From positions 14,200,001 to 14,264,000 of the forward strand of contig OX485803.1 in assembly GCA_950295325.1 (NCBI GenBank): a stretch of DNA of 64,000 nucleotides. Direction: 5' to 3'. Shown one piece after another: positions 1 through 11,636 of this stretch. The DNA is from Polytrichum commune (taxonomy: Eukaryota > Streptophyta > Polytrichopsida > Polytrichales > Polytrichaceae). Both the position numbers and the translations under genes were made by a program. A model generated the notes under the pieces. That model had not been told where the DNA came from and made no database searches. It saw only the letters and a program-made list of their open reading frames with translations. Each line of letters begins with the position of its first letter. Positions within the stretch are counted from its first letter, which is position 1.

Positions 1-165
1 TTAAATGATTTCGTGCAAACTGATTTGGGGTTTATTAAAGCTAATTTTGGTGTCAAATAAACTCAATAAAGTAATCTCTTGGATGCATATTGTTCCAAGG
101 CTCTTATGTCGGATGAATGAGAGGTACGCTTGTATGCAATGTTTCCCTCTCTCTGGTTAGATACC
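1..165 (+). repeat. Dispersed repeat L, fragment cut by window edge
   Basis: This stretch resembles 30770-31015 and 37865-38310. All three share a phrase like 'gctaattttggtgtcaaat', then 'ggatgaatgagaggt' and a CT-rich tail. It is non-coding and its class is unknown. The left end lies outside the window, so its true boundary cannot be seen. Confidence 0.5.
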
Positions 166-224
166 TTCACATTATTAAGTGGTTTGTAAGGTAAGATGTG
201 TCTTCAATGGTTTTTTCTTCTTCC

Positions 225-530
225 AACTAGCCCCCTCCTTGTAGGACATGAAACACACATGCGATTTATACAACCTTGGTATTAACTCATGTGTTCCTCA
301 TGATTTTTGAATGTCTTGTTCATTATCAAAGTGAAGATTTTCATGCTCATTAAATGGTCACATAGGTGCCCCCCCCCCCACCCACCCACCCACCCATTAT
401 GTTGTCTACTGAATTTAGGGTAGTTATGTTGAGCATAACGTCCAATCTCTTTTAGACAGATGTCATTTTAGTGTGTGTTCTTAGAGCCATAACAAATTGC
501 ATACCACTCAAATATGGGTGTCTGGTCGAG
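225..530 (+). repeat. Dispersed repeat N, copy 1
   Basis: Similar sequence recurs at 12020-12625 and, more diverged, at 52860-53035. Shared blocks include 'aaagtgaagattttcatgct', 'ccaatctcttttagaca' and 'ccactcaaatatgggtgtc'. A C-run followed by (CCCA)n lies inside at about 367-396. No coding potential is visible. The 12-kb copy carries a younger MITE that this copy lacks, so this copy shows the uninterrupted form. Confidence 0.5.
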
Positions 531-1060
531 ATAAATAACTGAATAAGAGTTGTCTACTTTACAAGTTTTCTTTCTAATCATGTGGAGGTAGCTTAGCCGA
601 GGTTAATTTGAAAAGCTCCACAACCACCAAGGTGTTGCATTGTGCATCTCATAATCATCTTTGGATTTGGGATCCCAAGGGCATGCCTAGAACAATTCCA
701 ATGTAGATTCCATATTGTTCTTGGGCCCACGAAACTTCTACAAAGCGGTTTAGTAATGTTATGGATTGTCAATTGAACTTGCAACGCCTTTTATGTGTTT
801 GTCTTTCATAAAGTCTTTACACCCTCACATTTTTCAACAGTAGGTTACTACTATTCAAGTACTATTTGGGAAGGGAATAATGAGAAGGTGTCGTAATCAC
901 CTACCACAAAGGGCTTCCTATTTCATCTTTACATGTGCCAGAATGTAGTTTCCATGTGGAATACAAGTGGGTCATGGCAAATGTGAGGATGGCATGTGGC
1001 AAATTTTGAGGGGAAACTAATCATTTTATGTTGAAAAAGAGAGCCCTCCACTATAATTGA
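531..1060. other. No gene recognised
   Basis: AT-rich sequence with only short chance ORFs. I see no repeat shared with the rest of the window and no RNA gene. Confidence 0.5.
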
Positions 1061-1063
1061 GAC

Positions 1064-1660
1064 TTAGCTCTTCTTCTTCTTCTTCTTCGACAAATGAAAC
1101 AATATTATTTCAATGCCAAAACAAAACAAGGCCACCGGGATCAGTTCCAAAGCAAGCATGACTCTCTTGGGTGTCTTAATATGCCACATAATCTTATCAT
1201 GGGATCTATTGTAGACAAGTTCATTCCCCCCCACCCACCATGTCAAAACTTAGCAAACACACCATCATAGGTGGACTCCTTCTTAGAGTCTTTAAGCGCT
1301 TTCTCCCAAGCAATTCTCGCGTAGTCAAGAAGGCTTTTGCCAAAGAGTGCCTTGCAGTTTATGTTAATCCCACCTAGTATTACTGAAAGTGAGATCATTT
1401 CTCTCAATCCAAATTGTCTAAAGTGTAATACCATGAAGTAACGACCAAATTCTTGAGACTTTGCAAAGGGAAGAGGGAATTTTCTTCCCAAAAATTCCAA
1501 GCCCTTCATGCCACCCTAGAATCCCATAACATTTGGGCGATGGTCTCCATGATGTCTCTCATACACATATGGCATTTGTCATCCACGTCAATCATGGATC
1601 GGACTCTCCAATAGTTAACAACCAATAACTTTGTGCCAAATTGCTCAAATAAATGCCCCT
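1064..1660 (-). mobile_element. Decayed LINE fragment: zinc-binding C-terminus of a reverse transcriptase
   Basis: On the minus strand, broken across all three frames, the translation gives a C-x2-C pair (CHMC), then METI, LWDSRVA*RAW and TIWIERNDLTFSNTRW, followed in another frame by LLDYARIAWEKALKD. This order (zinc-knuckle cysteines, ETI..W..AW, then W-I-E-R-N-D) is what I expect of the zf-RVT region at the C-terminus of plant non-LTR retrotransposon polyproteins. Stops and frame changes show that it is dead. A (CTT)n run follows at 1068-1089. No upstream RT core was found adjacent on this strand, so it is a truncated fragment. The family assignment rests on motif resemblance only. Confidence 0.55.
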
Positions 1661-3080
1661 TGTTTTTTGCTTCTCAACCTATCCCACACATTACCCCATT
1701 TGAATGTGATTTAGGTGGAAAATCCCATGCCATTTATTTGGGATAGACATGGGGGAAGGGTTTTTTTGCTTGCAACAAATCTCTCCATGCAGCTAAGGTA
1801 TAACTCAAAATGTTCTCCCACGATTGCCATTTGATTCTTTGTGGGTCAACGTGGATGGAGTCTTGGGGCAATCACACCGCCTTACGTTTTGTAACCACGT
1901 GCGATAATGGGGTATTTAATGGGGGGGGGGGAATATTTATGCACCTCTCAATATTTTCCCCCTCCAAATTTGTAGATAAAAAGCTACTTTGACGTATTTT
2001 TTAGCACCCTATATTTATTTGTATTTGTTTAGAGGGGCTAATTTTGGGCATTTTTTTCACATAAATTAAACAAACATCAAATAGTGGACGGAATACTATA
2101 ACATTGCGACACCAACTATGTGAGCAATAAACATTCTATATCATTCAAATTGTCATTCGTTTGGTTTTAATTAGTAATACCAATCCTACCCATTCAAAAT
2201 ACCCTTCAAAACACAACCAATAGCACTTGGATATTAGTTAAAGGGTTACCAATAAACATGGAGATAACAAAATATACAAGTTGAGATAAACAAGTTGTAA
2301 ATTCGGATAGAACAAAACAAGAAATATAATCAATTATGACAAGACATGAAATTTTGCACAACTACCTACTCCAAAAACAACAAGGTTGCATTCAAATACA
2401 AAATACAAAATACAAAAAATTAAAAACATATACTTTAATTGTGTGCACAAATACATTCAACTATAGTCCCATTCAAACCTTATGACAAACATTTACAACC
2501 TAAACCCTAAACCAAATACACGCAAAAAACATTGCAAAGGAAGTGGCCACTCTACACCATCGATCTGCATGAAATAAACCCTAAAAAATGCGCAGAAAAA
2601 GCATGAGCTTGACAATCGAGGACTAAGGTTATAAGAATACCAAAACTAATCGCAAGAAGCAGTTGAGGGTGACGGTGGAGGTTGTCAGGTTCTAAGCATC
2701 CAGCGAGGCCCCACATGTTCAATGTCGTTGCAAAACTCAACGGCCATTAATGAACGACAACACATTCATTCCCCCAAAAAATCCCACAACATTCCCCTCC
2801 ATACTAACGCACTTGATTTAAATTTGAATAGAAACTACACACTTCTTCATTCAAGTAGTCAAACCCATAATTATTGTATTGATCCTACTACACACTTTTA
2901 GGGGGATCCTATGTCTATGACCTTTTTTTCTTCTATTCATTACTAAAATGAAGGAATTATTCACCACCCTATTTTACATATAATCATGTAGGGGACATAT
3001 TTCCAATGCTATGGTAGATCCAACGACATTATAAATTTGACCTTAAACGAATTAAATTGACCCTATTTTTTTTTTATCTC
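1661..3080. other. No gene recognised
   Basis: AT-rich sequence with a G-run at about 1920-1931. ORFs here are at most about 60 codons and show no recognisable domain. Confidence 0.5.
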
Positions 3081-4250
3081 ACATGGTTTTCTGAAATTCT
3101 GATAGTCACCTCCCCGAGGATGGAGTCCTACCTCCCCACGTACAAATTGAGGAATGGGTTCTAGAGCCCTCTATTAATGTTAGTGATTTTGATGAGGTAG
3201 AACCACCTATTCTTCATGCAAATTTCAATAGTATCTAGTTCTTTCTTGTTGATGATTATGGAATGAGGAGGTATTTTGAAGTATTGCAATATGGGTGGGG
3301 GGAACGAAGCTTGTGAGAGCTCCTCAAGGAAAGGGCAAAAGAGTTTGCAACTTTGGAACACCACCGGCGTTTGTCTCAACAAGGTCGAAACAACCTACCC
3401 AACTACCTCTCGGTGCTTGTTTGGAAGGGTGTTGGATATAGTGCCTCTAGTGTCCTAGGATGGCATTAAAAACATTACCAATGTGTCCTCTCTCTCTCCC
3501 TCTCTCATATAATCTATGTTTGGCCTTGATGACATGCTATTGTAGTGGTCAATGTGTACTACCATTCATAAGTCTTGGATGGTGCACATGCCATTTTTGT
3601 TGAGTTGGGCAACCTTGTTTTTTGAATACCCATAACCAATGCTTTGAATTTTACTATTCTATCGAAAATTAGTTTGGCGGACTTGGTACCAATTGGTAGG
3701 TGCTAGAATAGGTATACGTTCATTGATATTTTCTTCCAAACTTCCTAAACTCATTTCCACATGGTTGATCCAAGGGCTGGAGTGTGCACTCTAAGGAAAA
3801 TCCACTAGGTAGTTTTATTCCACTTATGCATGTAGTCGGGTCTAGCACTCCACACCTGAAACCTAAGGAGAATGTGAAGATTGGTTTGTCCACCATTAAA
3901 AGCTTTTACTTCCTAAACAAAAAGACTACAAGGCTTAATCCTCCTTGTTTGAGCTTTGCGCTACAATCAATGCACGCCACCCATGGATGTGGATGAGTTC
4001 CTAGTGAGTAAAATTCACAAAAAAAATATAAAAAATTGGCTATTGGGATCCAGACATTTATCATTAACAGGGGGAGGAGACTAATTGTGAATGATGTTCC
4101 AACCTCAACTCTTTGGTTCTTTGTATTTGTATGAGTTGGTTCTTGGAAAGCAATTAGACACATCCAAACCATGCTTAGAAACTATTTGTGGGGTGAGCAA
4201 CTTTGCACATTTGGGACCTAGCTTGGGCATGGTTGTTTCTTTGAATTTAA
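3081..4250 (+). mobile_element. Decayed LINE-like coding remnant
   Basis: Two stretches read like eroded retrotransposon protein. At about 3105-3470 the plus strand gives EEWVLEPSINVSDFDEVEP, then VDDYGMRRYFEVLQYGWG and LSQQGRNNLPNYLSVLVWKG, interrupted by stops; this could be an ORF1/gag-like region. At about 4095-4235 it gives SWKAIRHIQTMLRNYLWGE followed in another frame by HIWDLAWAWL. That resembles the I-Q..L-R-N-(F/Y)-L-W-G and W-D-(x)-A-W block just past the RT domain of plant LINEs. The RT catalytic core is absent. The ORF1 reading is weaker than the RT-tail reading. Confidence 0.38.
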
Positions 4251-5245
4251 GTGAAGTTTAGGTAGATTCTTCATTTATCTCATCCCCTAGAGCACCTTAA
4301 GATTCATCTTGAAGTTGCTCCAAGATTAACATTTATCATTTGATCCACAAATCTATTGCACTAAGTCTCGGCCCCACCAAAACTCATCATGGAGTCAGTT
4401 CAAGTGGAAGCTAAACTTTGGATTATGTTTAAAATCTAATTTTCTTACTAAAAGTGCATGGACGAACTTACTTGACTAATAAAATGTTTATGTAGGTTCA
4501 ATTCACTTTGTAGGATGTATCCTCGGGATGTATCCTTACTCTATTGCAATGCTCATAAATAAAGTGCACCACAATCAATCTAAAACCAAAGCTTCATCAT
4601 GAACAAGGGTAAAAAAATCAAAAAATCAAAAAATCAAATCTAATGCACCATATTACAAAATTCAAATATATCATGGTTCAAAGCTTACCATATCAATTAC
4701 ACTCATGACATAGTGTAAGTACGAGAAAACATAGAGCATCCTAAACCCATCACCCCCAATCAAAACCAACACCCTAAGATCTTGTATTATAAGCACACAT
4801 CAATTTTCAGACGTCCACCACTTCAACATCAAGTTTTTATGTTGGTTTCAAATCATCTACCTTACTTCCTAACTTTTGCATGAGAAATTCAAATAAGACA
4901 TGCTTAGATACGTTGGAATCCTCTATCAATTGCTAAGGAGAGCATTTCAAAAGAAACCCAATCTAATGGTAACTCACATCTATACTCTACTCGGCACTTA
5001 ATGTGATGGCATTAGCATCTTTTAAATTCTTTGCATTGGTTATGTGCTCGTCTTTGTACCATGCAAGTTTGCTTCCATGCCAAGGACACATTGGCCATGG
5101 CACATGGTGTGTCATTCCGAGGTGGGTACGGAATCATTCTTTCATGTAACATTGAATCTTTCAAACCTAATATCCAAGCTTGAGATGGTTGGGAGGTTGC
5201 TTGTGGAGTACGACAACCTTCATGGCATTTGTATCGGTGGTTTTT
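4251..5245. other. No gene recognised
   Basis: AT-rich DNA with a short (aaaaatc)n stutter near 4613-4637. No recurring element or coding signal was seen. Confidence 0.5.
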
Positions 5246-5247
5246 AG

Positions 5248-5512
5248 GTAAGGTCCGAGATGACCCTAAACTATCGGGTGATAGTGGAGAGGTACCCATT
5301 TCCGATTGGAGTGATTGGCGGTTCGATTCCTGCTATGAAATCTTCTCCCTACTTGACGGGAAAAACCAGCTAGGTAGATAGGAAGTTAAGAGCCCACCAA
5401 TAAAGCAAGATAAGCAGTAAACCCCACCCTACATCAAGAGGATTCTTGAGTAGGCTAAGGCCAACGGGCTCGAATTCACATCGGATTGCCCGACGTTGGT
5501 TGTTTATTGGTT
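5248..5512 (+). mobile_element. tRNA-derived SINE-like element, copy 1
   Basis: A perfect RNA polymerase III B box, GGTTCGATTCC, sits at 5320-5330, about 40 bp after an A-box-like stretch around 5278-5292 (GATAGTGGAGAGG). The same arrangement and about 150 bp of similar sequence recur on the opposite strand at 24820-25030, including 'tccgagatga' upstream and 'tgaaatcttctc' downstream of the B box. Two copies sharing A and B boxes and a common body argue for a SINE rather than a functional tRNA. The 3' end is uncertain; the given end covers the segment up to 'gtttattggtttttag'. Confidence 0.6.
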
Positions 5513-5517
5513 TTTAG

Positions 5518-5708
5518 GTATAATTGGTCAAAATCTTAGTATTTCCAAGTCCAATTAGTTACATATTGTGATTCTTTGGTTTCTCTTTACTAATTTGAGG
5601 TATAATTCATAGATTCTTCTACAACGGTTGGTAATTATCCTGAAGTCTTGAACCTCAACCAATTCATTTGTAACTAGCGATCGGTTCTCCCCATTCATTG
5701 ATTTATGT
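5518..5708 (-). repeat. Dispersed 190-bp repeat G, copy 1
   Basis: This is a minus-strand copy of a family with at least seven members here. The plus-sense consensus starts near 'CGGGGAGAACCG', contains 'gtaaccggttgga' and 'aacactaggatcttgac', and ends near 'cccaaaaatctccccgg'. The ends make a short terminal inverted repeat (about CGGGGAGA). Non-coding and of unknown class. Confidence 0.6.
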
Positions 5709-5823
5709 GTGCTTGAAGTTTGCAACTCAAGACCACATTCAATGTAAGCATTTGATGTGGCTTCTTTAGTGACAACTTTGTAAATTAAACCTAGTGAAGT
5801 TGGTTTGGAAAAAATTGAACTTA

Positions 5824-6292
5824 GGGTTGCTTTTACACAAAAACCAAGAGCCGTGACCATGAAAATTGTACAAATGTTGTACAGTGGGAAATAGGAATCC
5901 AATTTCACAACTGATGGCCCCTTAAACTTAGTGCAAAGTGAAAGTGGACCATGTTGAGGGATTGCAACACATATTTGGTTTCGAGTCCCCACCATGATAA
6001 TATTAAATAATTTAAGAACATATGGTAATTTCATCGATTGCCACAGTCCCTAGTGTTATGTTAGACCCACCTCTTTCTTATGAATCTAACACAACATTCA
6101 GTAGATCATGAAACATTATGCACTTGCTACCATGTAAGTCATGTAGATTTTTCATTCATTCGAATTTATTCAATCCCTCATGCCTTCAAGGTCTAGTTTA
6201 AATTGAACTTGGACCGTCTCCAGCTTCTAACATGATCACATAGTTTGTAAATCATAAGTCAAGGGTTCTCAAGCTCAAGTGTAAAGTGACCC
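5824..6292. mobile_element. Harbinger-like MITE, family C, copy 0
   Basis: This 469-bp element is flanked on both sides by TTA (5821-5823 and 6293-6295). Its ends are imperfect inverted repeats: left GGGTTGCTTTTACAC, right reading inward GGGTCACTTTACACTTGAG. Subterminal 'ccaagagccgtgacca' matches the copy at 17475-17951, and the internal 'catgtag' region is also shared. A TWA triplet duplication with GG-starting TIRs fits the PIF/Harbinger superfamily. A 159-codon open frame spans much of it and the neighbouring repeat G, but matches no known protein. Confidence 0.6.
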
Positions 6293-6295
6293 TTA

Positions 6296-8730
6296 TCTAT
6301 ATAATTGTTTCAAAGGCAACTTGGTATTCTCAAATAAGTCCTCCTTGCAACTCTCCCTAGCTCCCCTTGTCCCTTGTGCCTACGAGGGGCAAGAGGAGAT
6401 CCTCTTGGTATGAATAGTGTAATTTTTGCATTTGAATTTTTATTATGTAATTCTATAACTATATTTTAACAAGGATGCAATCTTTTACATTCCCAAAACA
6501 ATTAGGTTGTGTACGTTTTAATAAAACATAATAAATTTTGTTAATTAAAAGTTACGTTTTGGGAAGTAGGTATAGCACTACATAATTACCAAAAAAATAA
6601 AAAAATAAAAAATCATTTGAACCTTTATGGATTAGGCTTCTACCTAAGCTAACAAGTGTCCACTAGTCATAACTTTCTTAACCAAGCAAGAAATAACTTC
6701 CATGACCCACATAATTGTTTTCAAATATCTCCAAATTAAACTTAAATGTTATGCTCTTCAATTAAACATAACATTACTCAGCGTTCAACTCTCCTTTCGT
6801 GGGTCCTCATAATACGATAGTGAGATGTTCAATCAGTTGCGCCAAGTGACTCAAATTCAAACTGAACTCATAACATCTCATTGTCATATTCTAAGGGCCC
6901 ATATCGTTGCGTAATATTAAGAAGTTGACAAGAAATACATGTCTTGTAAGTTATGCTAATGTGGACATGCAAGTCTTGCACATGAATACATGTAGGAAAC
7001 ATGTTCCACACTTTGGTGCATAATTACTAATTTCTTAGGTGACAAATGGATGCTTTAAAGAGGTTCTAGCAAATAGAATAGTGACATGTGGCACTACGCT
7101 AAAAAAATTGAATTTATTTGTGTCAAACTTACATATCACCTACAGTATGTAATATGATAGTGAAATTCCAATGATTCTTAATGTTTGGAAGAGCACAACA
7201 TAAGTAACTAGAAGCCCCATTTGTTCATAAGTGCCTAAGAGGTCCAAAGTGGGTCTCTCCATGCTCAAAAACATGTATTTGAGCTAGATATCTCCATTTT
7301 CAACTAAGTGTGTCAAAAGTGACCCTATCCAAAATTTAACTAACCTTGCAAGTGTACTTTTTGAATCGGTGGAATACCTTGACATTATTAAATATTGAAG
7401 GTCAAATACATAGCATGGGTGCCCTCGTATGCATATACACACCATGTATTTTTTAAATCATTAATGTCAAGCATGAGTATGTTTTATTCTCTTCTTGACA
7501 TACAACGGTGTATAATATAAGTTATGAAACCCATAAATATATAAAATATGATTATGAACTTGGTAGGCATTTATGAACTTGGTGGGCATGTATGATTTGT
7601 GTGTATATGGCCATATACTAAGACCATGTGTCCCTTAAAGATTAGCCCCTAAAGACCAAAGCATAATCATCTCAAAACTGCCTAAAACAATTTAGATATA
7701 TTCATAAACTCAGTAAAGAAAACTGGCACCTCTCAAGATAGATTTGACCATATGGATGGAATCTTTATGGAGTAAAATTGTTCGTGCAAATTTTCAGTCA
7801 TTCACATCTTGAAAAAATCATAAGATTGTAAGATAAACATCCACCTTGACCTTTAAGGATGAACTAAACCCACTTCGAAGTGGGTCCATGGTTTAAGCTC
7901 GAAACGCCAAAGACCAACTAGAGCCCAAGAGACAAACTCACAAGGTATCACCACAAAGCCTCATTCGACACCCTTGGACCAAGCATTGCTCCATGCCTAT
8001 CACCACCAAATTGACCCCTTCTCCAACCGATTCCTTCTCCCTCATATATAGCCTCGGCAGAAACACATGGAATTCAAAGAAACCTTTGGCAACCTTATGG
8101 ACCATTTTTTCTGTCGATGCCTTGGCCGATTACCCGCTAGTAATCTTGTACCAGAACTCACCATCTGCTTCAATGCATGCTGAAGAGAAACCCTCCATTT
8201 TGGCATAACATTATTCAATTGCATGGTTGCATTCCATTCTATATTTAGCATATGACATGGACCTCCACTATCTTACCTTCATGGGAAGAAACTTAAAAAA
8301 TAAGAAGAAACGGACGCCGGTACGAATAATTCAATAGTGCCGGTACGAGTAATATGAATATTGTGAATAGTGTCGGTAGTTTCAATGATGGTGTTGCTAT
8401 GAACAATATTTTTAGGGAGTACTACTGGAATGAAGAGTGTCTCCTGTGGAAATTCCTAGGATGAACCATGACTCAAGCGCACATTGTTGGGAGTATTACT
8501 CCACCCCAATTTCTAAGTTTGGCTTGAATGTATGAATAGTGAATAAATATTCTTATTTTGTTGTGGGGGACACGGAATATTCATTGACATATTCCAAGGT
8601 CATGGAACTGATCCACACGACTGAGTAATGTTATGGGTTTGTGGTGGTCAACAACGCCCCGACATAGTTGTGTGTGTCTAGCTGGAGGTGAACAATGTCT
8701 AGCACCAGATAGCCAAAATTTCCCATTTAC
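6296..8730. other. No gene recognised
   Basis: About 2.4 kb of AT-rich DNA with no ORF of interest, RNA gene or repeat that I could match elsewhere in the window. 'Cgccggtacgaataattcaa' near 8314 is followed by a near-duplicate, a small local repeat. Confidence 0.5.
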
Positions 8731-8733
8731 TAA

Positions 8734-9307
8734 AGGCCGCTTCACACTATGGCCGTCCAAGTCGAGAGGCCGTGGGATTGAGTAGCCAAACTTTGTTGAG
8801 AGTCCAAAGAAATGGGTTGAAAATAGCCAATAAAATATAGGAATCGGAGCCTTCGGGCGGGCATAGTGTGAAGCCTCCGAAAAACAAGCCCACCACCCAA
8901 ACCTTTGGCCATGAACTCCCACGGCCTCTCGACTTGAACGGGCCATAGTGTGAAGCCTCCAAAGGCCAAGCCCAAAATCCAAACCCACAGAGGAACACCC
9001 CATTTTATTCCCTGCCCAAAACAACCCTTCCAATCCAACACCCAAGATCTTGTCAATGTTTGATTTTTTTTCAATGAAAAACAACCGACAACCTCTCGAC
9101 CATAATTTAAGTTCCCATTCCCATCCAACCCAAACTCCCTGCGACAGGCCGTCACCTTGTTCAAAAAGTACGCATTTCAAATCACGACGGCCTTTCAACT
9201 TGGCCCCTCTAGTACAAAGGACCAAGACGCCAAACGCTTGGTTTCTTGCAACCCGATTTGTGGAAGTCGACGGCCTCTCGACCTTCGGCCATAGTGTGAA
9301 GCGGCCC
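8734..9307. mobile_element. Harbinger-like MITE, family D
   Basis: This 574-bp element is flanked by TAA at 8731-8733 and 9308-9310. Its terminal inverted repeats are AGGCCGCTTCACACTATGGC on the left and GGGCCGCTTCACACTATGGC on the right reading inward, nearly perfect over about 22 bp. 'Catagtgtgaagcctcc' occurs twice inside (about 8860-8878 and 8945-8960), so the subterminal sequence has been partly duplicated. Long overlapping ORFs (up to 214 codons, minus strand) run through it only because the segment is GC-rich; their sequence is the inverted repeats themselves. Confidence 0.75.
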
Positions 9308-9317
9308 TAAGCCTTTT

Positions 9318-9341
9318 CCGACCCCCCCCCCCCCCCGGGGC
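9318..9341. repeat. C-run
   Basis: A homopolymeric C tract just outside the right end of the family D MITE. Its length may be unreliable in an assembly. Confidence 0.7.
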
Positions 9342-9527
9342 AAGCAACGCCCTAACTAGCCCTACTAACTGAAGTTCTTCGCCACTGTTGGTGTCATGCC
9401 CTTCTTGGTGTCACAAGACGATCAAGAGCGCGTCACCTCAACAAGCTCTAGTTCAGCTCCAAGTCCTAGCCACGTATAGTGGAAAGAAGGAGGGGTCCCC
9501 TCCCTTGGCTCCTGCGTCCTGAGCAAT

Positions 9528-9748
9528 GATCGGGGAGAACCGGCGGCTAGTTGCAGATGAACGCGTTGAGTTTGAGAAATAACTGGTTGAAGTTCAAGAC
9601 CGCATGAAAATTACCGATCATTTTAGAGGAATTTATAAAAACATACCCCAATTGAGTAAAGGAAAACCGAACGATGGCAACATGTAACCGGTTGGAGTTG
9701 GAAACATTAGGATCTCAACTGATCATGCCCCAAAATCTGCGCGATCAC
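9528..9748 (+). repeat. Dispersed repeat G, copy 2
   Basis: A plus-strand copy running from 'cggggagaaccggcggctag' to 'catgccccaaaatctgcg'. It is collinear with the copies at 30145, 32276 and 33366, including 'agaggaatttataaaaacat' and 'catgtaaccggttgga'. Confidence 0.6.
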
Positions 9749-9825
9749 TGGTCCTGAGGGGTCCTGACGGAGCGTCCCGAGTGCAGGATATGTATCTCAC
9801 TTTGGTGTCAGAGAATGGACTCTAA

Positions 9826-9851
9826 ACACTCCACTCCACTCCACTCCACTT
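9826..9851. repeat. (CCACT)n microsatellite
   Basis: About five CCACT units in tandem, in otherwise anonymous sequence (9749-10103) where I recognise no gene. Confidence 0.8.
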
Positions 9852-10106
9852 CGGGGACTCAAAGACAACAATCCCTCTGACACAAGAGTATCCGTTCCCA
9901 GAGCTCATGAAGGCGCGCTGGGGACCTGCACTTCAGTTGGTCTGGCCATTCGAATTTCGAATTGTAAGTAGCAAGCCCAGCCCAGCCACTCCGCCACTCA
10001 GTGGCACTGAATCCCATGCCCAATGCATGGAGACCAGTCACGTTGGCAGTGGCAGAACACCCACCCCGGCTGCCTCATTACTTAACTTAGTCACTGGGGC
10101 TACTAA

Positions 10107-10523
10107 GAGCGTCCCCACTAGACCGGGCATAGGGCATGCCAACGCCAAAAATGGGGCATCCCGGGTTCTTAGGTGGCGGTACCGGCATAAATTGAGCCCC
10201 ACCAATGTCCGGTCCGGCATAATTTAGAACCGGCCCGGGTATAGTAAGGGCCTTCCCCCGCCATAAATGGTTCATATGGCGGCCCTCCTCCGGCCCGCCA
10301 AGAGATTACTTTAATATCAGATACTCCGATATCCTACTTTATCCCATGTCAGATAATAGGTGTCGTTGTCTTATTGATTACTTCCTAATTATACCGGGGG
10401 TATGCCTAGGCTTTGGTGGGCTCTGACTCAAGATGAGCTGCCCCGCCCAAGATGGAGGGCTCCCCAAAGGTATAAAATATTATATACTCTATTTGGCGTG
10501 TACCCGGTCTGGTGGGGACGCTC
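10107..10523 (+). mobile_element. 417-bp Harbinger-like MITE, left half of an inverted dimer
   Basis: It starts GAGCGTCCCCACTAGACCGG and ends with the near-perfect inverse (GAGCGTCCCCACCAGACCGG reading inward), so the 417-bp unit has its own terminal inverted repeats of about 20 bp. TAA flanks it at 10104-10106 and at 10524-10526. TAA triplets beside a TIR element match the PIF/Harbinger target-site rule. It encodes nothing recognisable and is GC-rich compared with its surroundings. Confidence 0.8.
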
Positions 10524-10526
10524 TAA

Positions 10527-10943
10527 GAGCATCCCCAGGAGAGATAGTAAGCAACCCGCCAAAAATAATATATTATATGGTGTTTAGGAGCCCTCCATCT
10601 TGGGCGGGGCCGCTCATCTTGAGTCAGAGCCCACCAAAGCCTAGGCATACCCCCGGTATAATTAGGAAGCAATCAATAAGACAACGACACCTATTATCTG
10701 ACATGGGATAAAGTAGGATATCGGAGTATCTGATATTAAAGTAATCTCTTGGCGGGCCGGAGGAGGGTCGCCATATGAACCATTTATGGCGTTGGAAGGC
10801 CTTTACTATACCCGGGCCGCTTCTAAATTATGCCGGACCGGACATTGGTGGGGCTCAATTTATGCCGGTACCGCCACCTAAGAACCCGGGATGCCCCATT
10901 TTTGGCGTTGGCATGCCCTATGGCGAGGCTGCTGGGGACGCTC
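10527..10943 (-). mobile_element. 417-bp Harbinger-like MITE, right half of an inverted dimer
   Basis: This unit is the same length as its left partner and runs in reverse complement: for example 'gggatgccccatttttggcg' here mirrors the left unit's 'cgccaaaaatggggcatccc'. It is flanked by TAA at 10524-10526, shared with the first unit, and at 10944-10946. The pair therefore forms an 837-bp near-perfect hairpin. Differences between the halves are concentrated at the outer and inner termini. The simplest history is insertion of one copy into the TAA flank of another, in opposite orientation. Confidence 0.8.
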
Positions 10944-10949
10944 TAAGGA

Positions 10950-10969
10950 AGTGAGTGAGTGAGTGAGTT
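10950..10969. repeat. (GTGA)n microsatellite
   Basis: About five GTGA units in the short gap between the MITE dimer and the next MITE. Confidence 0.8.
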
Positions 10970-10976
10970 AAGCTTA

Positions 10977-11541
10977 GGGCCTCTTTTTACATCATGGATC
11001 ATGAAGTCGTCCCGTGTCAGAGGCCGTTTCCCCACCGTCACACTCACTTCCACGGTAACACTTCCATGGTCCGATTCCGGGACAAAAGAAAAAAAGGAAG
11101 AAAAGGAAGCATTTGTAAAGCCAAACATGGATCGAGAGGAGCGACGATGCACCCGAAAGTGGATGTGCTGATTCCTTTGATATGTATGTGTAAAAACGGT
11201 AGTTTTGGGGATCTTCTTCTTCTTCCCTTGTTTCCCTTGTACTTGTGAAAAACGTTGGGCTGTATATACATAAAGCATGTCTTTGCCATGGTCCCCTAAC
11301 ATTTTGCAGTGAGAGAATCTCTTGTGCCTCTCATGTTGCAAAACCCGTTGGGATGAAGCCGATGGATAATGTAGGCATGAAAATAGTCCTTTTGGGGACC
11401 TTAAATTTCATGGTCGCTCTTACGTTTCTTTTTCTTTTTCTTCGTGATGTAAACCGAAGTGGTCATGAGACGAGTTCAATAGCCAATCACCTATTTTAGA
11501 GGAGCAAGGGATGACTTCATGGTCCATAATGTAAACAACCC
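10977..11541 (+). mobile_element. Harbinger-like MITE, family B, copy 1
   Basis: The ends are inverted repeats (left GGGCCTCTTTTTACATCATG; right, inward, GGGTTGTTTACATTATGGAC). They match the family B copies at 14580, 42256 and 53040, including 'gaccatgaagt'-like subterminal sequence and an internal 'ttgtgcctctcatgttgcaa' block. The left flank is TTA and the right flank TTT, so one flank has mutated. Length is 565 bp. ORFs on both strands are incidental. Confidence 0.65.
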
Positions 11542-11636
11542 TTTAAACATGTGTTATTCGGATGTTTTTTTCTCTCTCTACACCCGCAAGTTCCCGTAGG
11601 ATACATATGGAACACAATCGCAATTAAGTCAACTTA

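Noticed and set aside
5555-6034. A 159-codon minus-strand ORF
   Set aside because: It spans repeat G and a TTA-flanked MITE with a short gap between them. No domain is visible, and other copies of these repeats do not keep the frame.
8581-9225. A 214-codon minus-strand ORF and overlapping ORFs on both strands
   Set aside because: They run through the terminal repeats and internal duplications of the family D MITE. Openness on both strands follows from GC content and repetition, and no domain is visible.
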